From Allomyces macrogynus ATCC 38327 (Eukaryota > Blastocladiomycota > Blastocladiomycetes > Blastocladiales > Blastocladiaceae): DNA of 64,000 nucleotides. Of this stretch, positions 32,325-43,373 are shown one piece after another. The stretch lies in assembly GCA_000151295.1 (NCBI GenBank), contig GG745366.1, positions 208,739-272,738 of the forward strand, given 5' to 3'. A program made the translations under genes and the position numbers. Below the pieces are notes generated by a model. That model saw only the letters and a program-made list of their open reading frames with translations. It was not told the DNA's origin and searched no databases. Positions within the stretch are counted from its first letter, which is position 1; every line of letters starts with the position of its first letter.

Positions 32325-34205
32325 ATGTCCGTGGCAGCCCAGACGCCCGGCCATGGATATGGCACGATTGCCGAAACCGTGCGCCCAGATCCGAGCGTGC
32401 CGTCGAGTTATGATCAGCCGGATACGCAAGAGAGCCTCGCATCGGCGGCCTCATCCGCATCTGCACGGTCGAGCTCGGTGACGTTAGCGGCCAGCAACTT
32501 GCCCTGGTACATGCGACGCACGACGATTGCCGTGCTCGTCGGCTTCTCGCTCTTTGTCGGTGCGTTGATGATGATGTTTGGGGCGACTCGAGGCTTCATG
32601 TCCGCATTCGACGTGCCCTGTCGTGCCATGTCCTCACCATCAAAACGAATTCGGTTTATTGATTGGCAGACATGATTGTTTACGGCATCGTCGTTCCAAT
32701 CCTGCCCACTATTGCGCAAGAGCGGCTTCACATGGACGAGGCCGAGCTCGGGTTCCTGTTCGGCTCGTATGCGCTCGGATTGCTTCTCGCGACCCCGCCA
32801 ATTGCCTACCTGAGCGACCGCTACCGCAACCGGAAATGGCCCATGTTTTTCGGTTTGGCGGGGCTGGGCACCACGACGCTCATGTTTGCGCACGCCGAGT
32901 CGTACTGGACGCTGCTCGCGGCACGCATCATGCAAGGGTTTGCCGCGGGTGCGCCGTGGACCGTTGGGCTGAGTCTCCTCGCCGACGTCTACCCCGCTGA
33001 TCAGCTCGGGAGCGTGATGGGGCCCGTCTTGTCGTGCTACCACGCCGGGTACGTTTTGAGCAATGTCAACAGCACGCCGTCGTCCGGCATCACGGGCTCG
33101 AATTCCCGAATCTGACCTGTGTTTCGTGACATTTCATTCCAGGTTCCTCGCTGGTCCCCTGGTCGGCGGGTGGATCTTCGAGCTGTTCAGCTACACTGCG
33201 CCCTTCTATTTTTGCGCGGCACTCGTCGGCGCCAACCTCCTGCTCCGTCTCGTCGTCGACGAGTCGATTTACCTGACGCCGGCTGCCGCCGCGTGCAACG
33301 CGTCCTGGACCGCCGGCTCACCGACGTTGCGCCCGTCCACGTCCTCTGCATCCACGACCGTGCCTGAATTCGCTGCCGACGAGATATCTGCGTTGCTGCC
33401 TGCTGCGCAACGCGCCGCCCACCCGTCAGCGGCGCCACCGATGCTCTCGATCCTGTCGCTGCTTAAGGGCAAGCCGATCCTGCTCGCGTCGCTCGTGACC
33501 ATCGTGATTGGCAGTATTTTCGCGGGCCTCGAGCCGACGTTGCCCGTGCACTTGCGCAATACCTACCACCTGAGCCCGGGCGCCGTCGGTTCGGTCTTCA
33601 TTTCGCTCATCGTGCCGTCCATGGTCACGTCGACGCTCGCCGGGATCGCGAGCGACCGGATCGGTGGGGCGCGCGTGCTCGTCGTGGGCACTCTTGCCAT
33701 GGCCATTGCTGCGCCGCTGCCGGCGTTGCCCGGGATCAGCCTGCCCGCAACGATTGCCGCACTGTGCGTGTTTGGCGGTACGCAGGGGATCGCCATGACA
33801 CCCGTCCTCCCGGCCATGGCACGGTACGTTGCGAGCAAGGGGTCCACGTCGTATGCCGCCGTCTACGGCATCTTCAACTTGGGTGCGTTCTTGTTGTGTT
33901 GGTGGCGACGTTGGCGTTGGCGTTGGTGTTGGTGTTGGTGTTGGCGTGGGCGTCACCCGTCGATCGGACACGCACCGTCGTGTGGCTGACTCGGCTCAAG
34001 CCGCTTGGCGTCCCGGATGAATTACTGACACGTACCCTCCGCTCTCCACCCCATAACAGCATATTCGGCCGCAATTCTTCTTGGGCCGACGGTCGCCGGT
34101 GTGCTCCTGGCCGAGTTTGGGTTCGCCATTGAAATGGCCGCGTTTGGCGGGTCGCTCATCTTGCTGCTCGTCTTCCTGGCGTGGACTGGCCTGGGCAGCT
34201 TTTGA
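32325..34205 (+). CDS. MFS transporter, DHA1/VMAT-like
   Basis: A twelve-helix secondary transporter of the major facilitator superfamily. Exons 32325-32559, 32670-33048, 33143-33882, 34060-34205. Joining exon 1 to 2 gives VGFSLFVDMIVYGIVVPILP, the conserved TM1 motif with the membrane Asp. TM2-3 loop motif A is GLLLATPPIAYLSDRYRNRK. Motif C is present as FLAGPLVGGWIFELF across intron 2. A long Ser/Thr/Ala loop follows TM6. The second half includes LASLVTIVIGSIFAGLEPTLP and TSTLAGIASDRIGG, and the last exon gives AYSAAILLGPTVAGVLLAEFG. Likely an export pump for amines or drugs, as in the VMAT/multidrug branch; substrate not predictable. The third intron carries a GTTGGY repeat. Confidence 0.88.
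33899..33946. repeat. GTTGGY hexamer repeat inside an intron
   Basis: About seven imperfect copies of GTTGGC/GTTGGT within the 177-nt third intron of the MFS gene (33883-34059). It explains why this intron is more than twice the local norm. Confidence 0.75.
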
Positions 34206-34542
34206 AGACGCGTGCTTCTTGACCGCAAGACGTGGGGCTTCGCGTAGGATGTGCGACTTGCGCTACCGATTTGTTGACCTTTTATTTCGATATTCGAACA
34301 GCTGGACTGTCGTGTTGCTTTTCTCTTTCTTTGGTGCTTGCACGCTGATTGCTTTCGAAAAAAGATGTCCGTTGTTTGACCAGGCGAGTGGTTGGTACAT
34401 CCTCCCATGACAACGAAAAAAAAGACGGAACAATGCATCTGTTCCAGACATTAAAACTCGTCAAGGCCCCAACCGGTCCTTAGCTCCAAATAAAAAACCA
34501 CGGCCTCCTAACAGACCGTCGGCGCCAATATTCTCGTTGTTC
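34206..34542. other. Convergent intergenic region, AT-richer
   Basis: 337 bases between convergent stops. A/T-rich with AATAAA-like strings on both strands. No gene. Confidence 0.45.
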
Positions 34543-36820
34543 TTACAGTTTCGCCTTATCCATCGACTCGACAGGCGCGCGCGCCTCGTTCTTCCCGACC
34601 TTCTGGTCGGCCGCGAGCTGCGCGTACATGGCGTCGATCGTCGCGCGGTACTTCTGCGCGGCCTGCGGCCGCTTCAGCTTGAACGACGGCGTCAAGATCC
34701 CCGACTCGACGGACCACGGCGCCGGGTCCAGGTGCAGCGCCTTGACAAACTCGAACCCGCGCAACTTCTGCTCCTTGCCGACGACCGTCAGTTCGTGCAG
34801 GACGGCAGCCACGACCTTCGGGTCCTTGCACAGCTTGGAGATATCAGCGGCGGTTGCCGTAGAGAACCCGAGTTCGGCCTTGACAAAGGCCAGGAAGGCC
34901 TCGGGTTCGGGGACCATCATGGCAACGAGCTCTGACTGCAACGAGTCGCCGTGGACGAACATTTGCAAGACGAGCGGGCACAGCGCGTAGGTGTTTTCGA
35001 TTTTCTCGGGTGCCACGTACTCGCCCTGCGACAGCTTGAGCAGCGCCTTTTTGCGGTCGATAATAGCAATGCACCCGCGCGCGTCGATCGTGCCAATGTC
35101 GCCCGTGTGCAGCCATCCGTCCTCGTCGATCGTCTCCTTGGTCTTTTCGACGTCCTTCCAGTAGCCTAGGGACGCGGAGTGACAATGGTCAGCCGTGATG
35201 CGCAAGCAAAGCAAAATCCCGCCGCGTATCGTACCCTTAAAGACGTTATACCCGCGAATGCAAATCTCGCCGCGGTTCTCCTTGGCAAAGTACCCCATTT
35301 CGGCGACATCCACGAGCTTCACCTCGCACGACGCGATCGGGACGCCCACCTGCGCCGGCACGTGCTCGCCCATCAGCTGCACCGAGCAGACGGCCGCGTT
35401 CTCCGTCTGCCCAAACCCTTCGAGCACCTCGCAACACAGCGCGACACGCAGGAACTGCATCACGTCGCGGTGCAACGGCGCTGAGCCCGATACGACAAAC
35501 CGCAGTTTCCCGCCGAGCACCTGCTTGACTTTACTGAAGAGCAGCCGGTCCCAGAACCCGTGCTCGTACCCGCCGCCCGATTCGAGTTGCGCGATCTTGG
35601 CCGCGTAGGCGCGCCGGAAAAGCGCGCCCTTGACGCCGGGTGCGTCGACGGTGCCGGCGCGCAGCTTGGCGTGGATGCGGTTCAAAAGGCGCGGTACGGA
35701 GATGAAGGCAGTCGGTTGCGACGCGACAATGTCTTCGACGAGGAGAGTCACGTCACCGCGGTAGAAGGCGATCTTGGAACCGCCCGCCATGGCCATGGCG
35801 ACGACGGCGCGCTCAAAAATGTGCGACAGCGGGAGGTATGACAGGTGGGTGTCTAGGATTGGAGCACCGCGTCAGTTGCAAGAAACGGCACAGCAGAGAC
35901 CATGCTGGTCGTGTCAATAGAAACGTACCGTCGCGGCCATAGACCAAGCCGTGGTAACCCAACATGTTGGTCGCGGCCATATTGCCGTGCGTGAGCATCG
36001 CGCCCTTGGGGTTCCCCGTGGTCCCGGACGTGTAGCAGATCGTGCACAGGTCCTCAGGCGTCGGTGGGTGGTGCTTGAGCGGTGCCGTGCGGCCCAAATC
36101 CTCGACCTCGTTGATCGAGATAATGACCAGGTCCTTCTCGGCAGCCCACAGCTTCAGGTACCCCGCCGCGGCCGAATCGAGCGGGTCCATCGACACGATG
36201 ACCTTCAACCCGGGGCACTTGTCGCGCACCTGCACGAGATTGATGAGCCGGTCGGCCGAGGCCACGACCACCTGCACTTCGGCATGGTTGACAATGTACT
36301 CGAGCGCGTCTGGACCGAGCGTGTCGTAGAGCGGCACGGACACGAGCGAGTAGCAGTTACACGCACCTTCGGCCAGCAGCCATTCCGGCCGGTTGATCGA
36401 GTAGAGCCCGACATGCCACTTGTCGAGCCGCGCGACCGGCTCGCCCTTGGCGCGTGCCGGCTGCACGACGTACTCGTCGTAGACGCGCAGCAGGCCGGAC
36501 CCAAGGTTGGTCATGCGGTCGGCGACTTGGCCATAGGTCTGCCAGGTGTAGGGCGCCCAGGCTTTCGCGGGCGACTCTTGCACGAGCGCGCGATGGCCAA
36601 AGCACGGGTCGTTGGGGTAGTGCGTGGCCGCGTACTGGAAGTTGGCGTAGAGCGTGCGCGCCTTGGTGACGGGGTTGCATGGCACAAGCGACGCGGAAGT
36701 CGATGCCAGGCGGTACGCGGGCGTCGACCCGGGCGTCGCGGACCCGGGCACTTGCACGGCCTGCTTCTTCAGGTTGATGCGCTTGACAGCGTTGTATGCG
36801 GGCGCATGCGTGTCGGTCAT
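34543..36820 (-). CDS. Long-chain acyl-CoA synthetase, copy 2
   Basis: Exons 36820-35929, 35852-35235, 35165-34543. Same reaction and architecture as copy 1: YTSGTTGNPKGAMLTHGN (here uninterrupted), LPLSHIFER, GFGQTENAAV, GWLHTGDIGTID, IIDRKKALLKLSQGEYVAPEKIE, ending SMDKAKL. The in-frame stretch between VFKG and YWKD is a 69-nt GT-AG intron (35166-35234), not protein. Intron positions differ from copy 1: the TSG/TTG and GQ/TE introns are absent, whereas the one before the LSYLPLSH motif is shared. ATG 36820 was chosen. The Thr-coding run just upstream is a GGTCGT-type repeat in the presumed 5' UTR. Head-to-tail with copy 3. Confidence 0.92.
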
Positions 36821-37321
36821 GGTGGTCGTGGTCGTGGTCGTGGTCGTGGACGTGCCTGGGGTGGGGCCTGCGCCTGGTAATGTATTTAAGGACAGGTGCA
36901 AAGAGTGCGGGGAGACGGGGCTCTCGAAGCGGCACTGGTTGCGCGCTCCGGGCCGTATTTAATGAGCGGTGCCGAGTAGCAGCGCTGGCAGTGACTTGGC
37001 ACTCCACCCGCGCTTGCCGGACGGCCAGCGACTTCCCGACCGCGACGCGTGTCGGCTCGTCGGTGGCGATGCGCGCGTGACGTCTGCGCAGAAGTCGAGA
37101 AAATTCACGCTTCCGCGCACGCGCGGGTTGTTGTCGACTTCGCCCGGCCTGTGCGACGCTCGCGCCACGGCTGCAGGCCCCAGTCGATCCCCGCCAAGGG
37201 TGGACGACGGGACGACGATCACACCAAAAATCGATCATAACATGATTACAGCACGCCCAAGAACTAACCGTGGGCGGAGAGGGTGGAGAGGATGGAGAGC
37301 AACGTGACGTGCGGCCCGACT
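36821..37321. other. Intergenic between tandem synthetase copies
   Basis: About 500 bases. It starts with a short GGTCGT hexamer array (36824-36850) and otherwise shows no gene. It should contain the promoter of copy 2. Confidence 0.5.
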
Positions 37322-39282
37322 CTACAGCTTGGCCGGCCCCGCGCCGACCAGGCCACGCTCAACAGCCGCGTCCGGTCCCGCCGCGAGCTGCGCGTACAGC
37401 GCATCAATCACCGCGCGGTACTTGGCGACCGCCTGCGGCCGGCGCAGCTTGAACGACGGCGTCAAGGTCCCTCCCGACGCGGGCGTCCACGGAACCGGCT
37501 CCAAATGTACCGCCTTGACCACCTCGAACCCGACGAGCCGCTTCTCCCTGCCGATCACCGTAAGCGCCCCCAGCACCGCGGCTACAACGGTCGGGTCCCG
37601 GCAGAGCGCCGGCACGTCATCCGTGTCAATCGCCAGCCGGGACTGAGCCAGCGCGACCAGGGCCATCGGCTCTGGGACGACGATCGCGACGAGTTGCGCC
37701 TGCAGCGAGTCGCCGTGAACAAAGATTTGATGCACGAGCGGGGACAGCGTATACGTGTTTTCCAGCTTTTCGGGCGCCACGTAATCGCCCTGCGCGAGCT
37801 TGAGCAGCGATTTTTGCCGGTCGATAATGGCCAAGCACCCGCGGTCGTCAATGGCGCCAATGTCGCCCGTGTGCAGCCACCCGTCAGCATCGATCGACTC
37901 CTTGGTCTTTTCGGCGTCTTTCCAGTATCTGTTGGACGCGGAAAACTCGAGTCAGTCAATGGCCGCTCATCGAACGCATATCAAACGCCAAACGACACGT
38001 ACCCAACCGTTACTGCTGGTCCGCGCAAGCAAATCTCGCCCTTCGCGCACGGCCGATCCGCGACCCAGTACCCGAGTTCCGGTACGTCCACGAGCTTGCA
38101 CTCGAGCGACGGGAACACGGGCCCGATCTGCGCCGTCGCCGTCTCACCGAGCATCTGCGTCGCTGCAATTGCCGCACACTCGGTCGTGCCGTACCCCTGC
38201 ATCACGTCGCACGCCAACACTACCCGCAACAGACTCTGCACATCTGGGTGCAGCGACGCCGACCCGCACGACACGACGCGGATGCGGTCCCCCATGACGG
38301 AGCGTCGCACCACGTCAAAAAGGAGCGAGTCCCACAAGGGGTGTTTCACGTCCCCGCCGGACTCGAGGTGTGCGGTGTTCTCAGCGACGGCGCGCCGGAA
38401 AAGCGCGCCGCGCGAACCCGGGTGGTCGATGGTCATGGCGCGCACTTTGGCGTAGATGCGGTTCAGGAGCCGCGGGACGGTAGGAAGGACGGTAGGGGAC
38501 GCGGCGCGGATGTCGTCGAGGAGTAAGGTGGGGTCGCCGCGGTGGTAGGCGATGCGCGCGCCGGCGCCGAGGACTTGCAGCGCGACGGTGCGCTCATAGC
38601 AGTGCGCGAGCGGGAGGTACGACAGATGGACGTCTGTGGATACGTTAGCAGTCAGTTGGAGAAGGGTGAATCGCGGTGGTGGGACCAGACGAGAACAAAC
38701 CGTCCACGGTGTGGCCGCGGCCGCGATAGTAGTGCATGATGTTCTGACTCGCCAAGTTGCCGTGCGTGATCATGGCGCCTTTCGGGTTGCCCGTCGTGCC
38801 TAGTCATCGGTATGGCAGGTGAGGACAAATTCTGGCCGGTTGATCGCGTAAATCCCCAAATGCCATTTTTCGTCGTTCGACGAGAAGAGTTGCTCGTGCA
38901 GCCGCACCAGACCCGACCCGAAATTGGTGATTCGTTCGGCCACGTCCGCGTACGTTTGCCACTGGTACGGCGACCACGCGCGCGAGAGCGCGGTCCGGAT
39001 CAGCGTGCGGTGACCGAGACATGGGCGGGTGGGGTGGGCGCGCGCGGACCGCCAGAAGATTTCGTACGGCGTGCGCGCGCCGGTGATGGGAGAGCAGGTG
39101 ATCAGGCAGTCGGAGGTCAGCGCGTTCCGGTAGATGGGCGACGAGCCAGGGCGCGCAGTGCCGGGCAACGCAACGGATTGCTGGTTCAGGTCGGGCGGGT
39201 TCGGGACAAAGCGGATGGCCGGTCCGGGTGCTGATGGCGAGTGTGATGCTGGCATGGCCGGAGGAGCGCTGGTGGCGGGCAT
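37322..39282 (-). pseudogene. Long-chain acyl-CoA synthetase, copy 3, with internal deletion
   Basis: The exons can be followed from MPATSAPPAMPASHS (39282) to INRPEFVLT. There the frame runs into HTDD-stop, at 38804-38800. The next recognisable piece is an intron 3' end, GATGACTAG, followed by GTTGNPKGAMITHGN (from 38799). Copies 1 and 2 have about 120 more residues between NRPE and TSG. So the coding sequence, the splice donor and most of an intron are missing, consistent with one genomic deletion with breakpoint near 38805-38820. The remaining exons (38799-38701, 38633-38003, 37928-37322) are open and keep HTGDIGAIDDRG and IIDRQKSLLKL. Without the deleted part the N-terminal ATP/substrate subdomain cannot fold normally. 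A collapsed assembly is the main alternative. Confidence 0.8.
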
Positions 39283-39666
39283 GGCGAGGATCACGCGGGA
39301 TGAGGAGCGAGCGATCGTTTCGGCGACTGGCCACACGGCGCGCAGCGTCGGATCGGAATGATGGAGAGGAGAGAGGAGAGAGACTCGACGAAGTGGGTGT
39401 GCAGAACGGGTGCAGATCACGACGAGATGTGGCAAGGTGGGGGAAGCTGTTTGAGCAAAACGGTGGTCTTTCACTTGGGGCGGAACGAGGCGCAGCCAAC
39501 CCAGTCCCGTGCAAGCCATCCATGGCGCGCGAGACAACCTTGCTTCAAAAACGACCGCGCGTTGAGCAGCATCGTCAAGCGCATGTATTGGCAGCGTTGA
39601 GCATGAAGCGCCGTCGCTCCTGCACGAGGCACGAGGGGGCAAAAATGTCGATTCATTCGCGTAACA
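39283..39666. other. Intergenic, nothing recognised
   Basis: About 380 bases between two minus-strand genes. It probably carries the promoter of synthetase copy 3. No coding sequence supported. Confidence 0.4.
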
Positions 39667-40356
39667 TTAATAGCCACGTTGCAGTCGGTGCACACGAGTG
39701 CCTGTCGACTCGCCAACAAGTCCAAGCGTGCAGCAACAGTCCCACGCAAACTCCATGATCGTGAGCAACTCACTGCGCGGGTGCCGCGGTCCAAACGCGG
39801 CGCTGATCCATGGTCGAGCGTACCGTGCCGCTCGTGACGAAACTCTAGTCGACGTCGCCGCGGCCGAGTGGAACGTGGACGCATAGACCGAGCTCATGAT
39901 ATAGAAGACGAGATGGCTGACGAGCGCGAGAGTCAGCATGATCCCGGAACAGCCGACGAGGGAGTCGCCCGAGTCCGTGACGCCGAGAGAGCGAATCTGG
40001 GCACCGGCGGCAGCGAAGTGAGGGTGAGATCAGAATGACCTAGATTGGAGGAAGAGGTGGAGGACCTCGCGCAGATTCTGCGTGGCCTGGTCGTCGGCGT
40101 TGGATTTTGGGAGCGCCAGAATGATTGAGACGAGAATCACAAAGCCGCACGTCAAGAGGACAAGATACAAGTTGCTGAGTGCCGTTCCGAGGGCATCGGT
40201 TGCTGCTGGGGTAGCTCGTTGCTGATTCGGTTCTTCATCGACGGGCACATTGACTGCTCGCTCTGAGAGAGCCAGACACAGGCGAGACACGACCGCGGCA
40301 AGGAAGAGGAGCAGGAACAGGCCGGGCCCGACGCTGAAGATGCGGATGCTGGACAT
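39667..40356 (-). CDS. Small multi-pass membrane protein of unknown function
   Basis: Two exons, 40356-40066 and 39996-39667, joined through a typical 69-nt intron as AQNLREIRSLGVTDSG. Hydrophobic segments: FSVGPGLFLLLFLAAVVSRL near the N-terminus, NLYLVLLTCGFVILVSIILAL, and IMLTLALVSHLVFYIMSSVY. Loops are short; the one after segment 1 is acidic. The tail after the last segment is Ser/Arg-rich. I do not recognise the family. The arrangement resembles three- to four-helix fungal plasma-membrane proteins, but no motif supports a name. Divergent from the ZCCHC9-like gene. Confidence 0.6.
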
Positions 40357-40683
40357 GACGTTGCAGCAAGTTGCCGGCGGGTTCGGACAGACGATCGCTG
40401 GCAAAGTTTGGATCGACGATGAAGACGTCTTTCCGTGCGAGACGCGACGGGCGAAACGGCAAGAGACAGCCATCGAGGAGGACTCGGGGGAGTGCAACCA
40501 GTCAGCTGACACCACCTGACACCCGCGCCCGTCGACCTGCGACGCTCTCGCTCGCGCGCGCCGATGGCGACGTCCACGACAACGACGGCCCCGGCGACGA
40601 CGACGACGCCGGCCAATCGCACTGCACGTGGTGTCAATCGTAACCAGATCGCCGCACGCCGACTTTGACGACAGCCGGCCACC
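40357..40683. promoter_or_regulatory. Divergent promoter, membrane protein / ZCCHC9-like
   Basis: 327 bases between divergent ATGs at 40356 (-) and 40684 (+). Nothing else seen. Confidence 0.45.
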
Positions 40684-42083
40684 ATGACGCGCGCCACCAA
40701 GATGGGCCGAAAGACCCATCTCGAGGACTCCACGTTCGAAAGCAAGCCGCTCATGCCCACCAAGTCGGAGCTGCAACAGCAAAAGGCCACTGCCGCCGCC
40801 GCTGCCGCTGCCTCGTCGGCCGGCGCCGCCGCTGCTGCACCCTCGTCGACATCCACCACCAATGGATCTATCCCGGCCCCAGCCGCACCGTCGGTACCGC
40901 CAAACGCAACGCCGGCCACCAATGGCACGCCAAACAAGCCGAAGAAAAACAAGAAGGCGGGCAACGCTGGCAAGCGGAAACGAGCCGACCGCGACGATTC
41001 CAGTGCCTCCGCGCCCGCTGCCGCCGCCACCACGACCGACTCAGCTCCTTCACCAGCCCCCGCAAATCCGCCGGCCCCGCCATCCGACGCTCCCGCACCC
41101 GCTGCTTCCTTCTCTGCCTCGCCTGTGCCCAACGGCACGACCAAAGCCTCGGGCAACGACGGCGCCGATCCGCAGGCGGCCACGGCCGCGGCCGCGGGCA
41201 ACAAGGGCAGCTCAGCGCAAAAGAAGCGCAGGAAACCGGATCAAGGTACCGCCGTCGCATGTACCGCTCGCTGTTTGTCAGCTTTCCGCTCAGCGAGTGA
41301 GTTTGTTCCCCCCCCCCCCCCCCCCCACGCAGACGAGGACCCAGAAAAGGCCGAGCGCTTGAAGCGGCAGCGCAAGGAGAGGCGGCAGGCCAAGAAGAAA
41401 AAGTCGACGGTCGGTAGCTCCTTTACCTCTGCCGACTGCTGCTCGGCCCTGTCGTTCCTTTCGGTGTTCTGATCCGCGAGTCGCGCGCCCTCCCCTCGAC
41501 CCAGATCTGCTTCCATTGCCGCGCCCCCGGCCACTCGATCAAGGAATGCCCGTCGCTCTCAGGCTCGGCACCGACCTCGCCGCGACCGGGCGCCGACGGC
41601 ACCATCACTACCGCTACCCCACCGGCCGGCAGCAACAAGGTGCGGTGCTACCTGTGCGGCTCGTACGACCACACGACGAAGACATGCCCGGACCGGGCCA
41701 AGGCCAAAATGGATGAGCGCGGCGCCGTGATTTACCCGTACGCGACGTGCTTTGTGTGCTCGGCGACAGGTCACTTGGCGAGCCAGTGCCCAAAGAACGA
41801 GCGCGGCGTCTACCCGAACGGCGGGTCGTGCAAGTACTGCGGCAGTGTCTGGCATCTCTGGAAGGACTGCAAGCCCACGGCAAATGCCGAGGCCATGACG
41901 ACTGTCGGCAAGGTCGTGCCGGGCCAGTCGCCCGACGACGACGACGTGTTTGTCGCGCTCGACCGCCAGGCCAAGGAGAAGCAGGCGCGCAAGCGGTTGA
42001 GGGACGCGGGCGCCGCGGGTGAGGGCGGAACACCGGCGGCATCGGTGGCGGGGAAGCCGAAGAAGAAGGTCGTCTCGTTTTGA
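40684..42083 (+). CDS. ZCCHC9-like CCHC zinc-knuckle protein
   Basis: Exons 40684-41245, 41333-41409, 41505-42083. The N-terminal third is Ala/Pro/Thr-rich and ends in Lys-rich patches (KPKKNKKAGNAGKRKR; RLKRQRKERRQAKKKK) that look like nuclear/nucleolar signals. Four CCHC knuckles follow: CFHCRAPGHSIKEC, CYLCGSYDHTTKTC, CFVCSATGHLASQC and CKYCGSVWHLWKDC. The linker YPYATC before knuckle 3 and the YPNGGSC between knuckles 3 and 4 match the conserved layout of ZCCHC9, a nucleolar RNA-binding protein. The C-terminus has an acidic patch and ends KKKVVSF. Intron 1 contains a run of 19 C just before the acceptor. Confidence 0.88.
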
Positions 42084-43373
42084 GGGCGGACCATCTTCGA
42101 CGACAGACGGCGTCGGATCAGGCCGAGTGGGCGGCACCGCGGACAGGGCGCTGCCCACAGTTTGCGTCCCACGTCGTCGCGAGCCTCTCCCCGTTCCCTG
42201 TATCGCTTTGCTAGATGCGTGCGCGTTTGCCGTGTTCTTTGGTTTGAGATGCCCCGTCCTCTTCTTGCCTTCCCAGCCTCCTCTACCCCACCGGTCCGGC
42301 CCGTCTGCCCGTTTGCGAGCTTCGTTTGACCCTGCTTTTCCCCGTGTGCGTGCTTGATCGTTTCATTGTCTTCGTTCTTTTTTGGTTGTTTGCAGTTCCT
42401 TTTCTCGTGTTCACCATTGTAAATATGACGAGTTCTGCCTAGCCTCTGATGCCGTTTGGTTGCCCGTCCCCTCGCCGTCCTCTCTCGCCGTCCTCTCGCC
42501 GTTCTCGCGCCGTCCTCTCGCCGTTCTCGCGCCGTTCTTTCGCCGTCCACGCGTCCTTTCGCGACCCTGCCGGACACGTTGCTGCCAAAGGCTTTCGCCC
42601 AAGCCGAAAGCGGTCACGCCTTATCCAGGTGATTTCTCCCACCGGTACTCCCGGTACTCGTTTTGTCTCCCACCTCTCGGGCACCACCAGCGCGCGTCTC
42701 CCGGCGGTCCCTGCCTTCCACCTGCACTCGCGTCGCGTTGGCGGCAGCAATCGCGCCGCGGCTTGGGCGCCGGCCCCTCGCTTTTTTGTTTGTTTGCGTG
42801 CGCGCAAACCAAAACGCGGGGCCGTCTGCCCGTCCGTTCGGGCGAGCCGCCGGCCACATCGCGTCTTGCTGCGCGCGCGACCCATCACGCTGCCCCTTCT
42901 TCCGCATCGATTCGGCCCTCTCTCTCTCCTCTTCACCGACCGTCGCTGTGCCCGCCGCTGGACTCGCACGCACTTTCGCACCCCCCTTCCTCGCCCCCCG
43001 CCCTCGTTGGCCGCGAGGATTCGATTCCACTCTGACCCTGACCCGCTAACGTTGCACGCGCGCAGGACTCGGACGGGGGCTGCCCCTCCTCCTCCACCGA
43101 CCGCGCCGACGACGGGCGCCCGGAGCGCGATCGAACGACCGATGAACCGGCCAGGACGGACGGACCGACCGAATGACGCGCCCGAGCGCGCGCACGTACC
43201 TCGGAGCGCTGGCGTGCGCGTCGTCGACGGCGGGGTCGACCATGATCCCTTTCCTCCGCCGCTCACCCCCCCTCCTCCTCTTCCCCAGAATACCCAAAGC
43301 GCACACCGACCGACGCGGCGCGACGCGACGCCGGTCCACTTCACCCCATCACCCCCCCAACCCCCACTTTTCC
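42084..43373. other. 1.3-kb intergenic region, pyrimidine-rich
   Basis: Between two plus-strand genes. Long pyrimidine tracts and a degenerate tandem repeat at about 42471-42556. Large open frames on both strands reflect composition only. It probably includes the promoter and leader of the cyclase-like gene. Confidence 0.45.
42471..42556. repeat. Degenerate CTCTCGCCGT tandem repeat
   Basis: About eight imperfect copies of a 10-11-base unit of the form CTCTCGCCGT / TCTCGCGCCGT, partly organised as a higher-order unit of about 22 bases. Non-coding minisatellite. Confidence 0.75.

Noticed and set aside
35166..35234. A 23-residue insertion in acyl-CoA synthetase copy 2
   Set aside because: The segment has perfect GT-AG ends and removal restores VFKGYWKD as in copy 1, so it is an intron.
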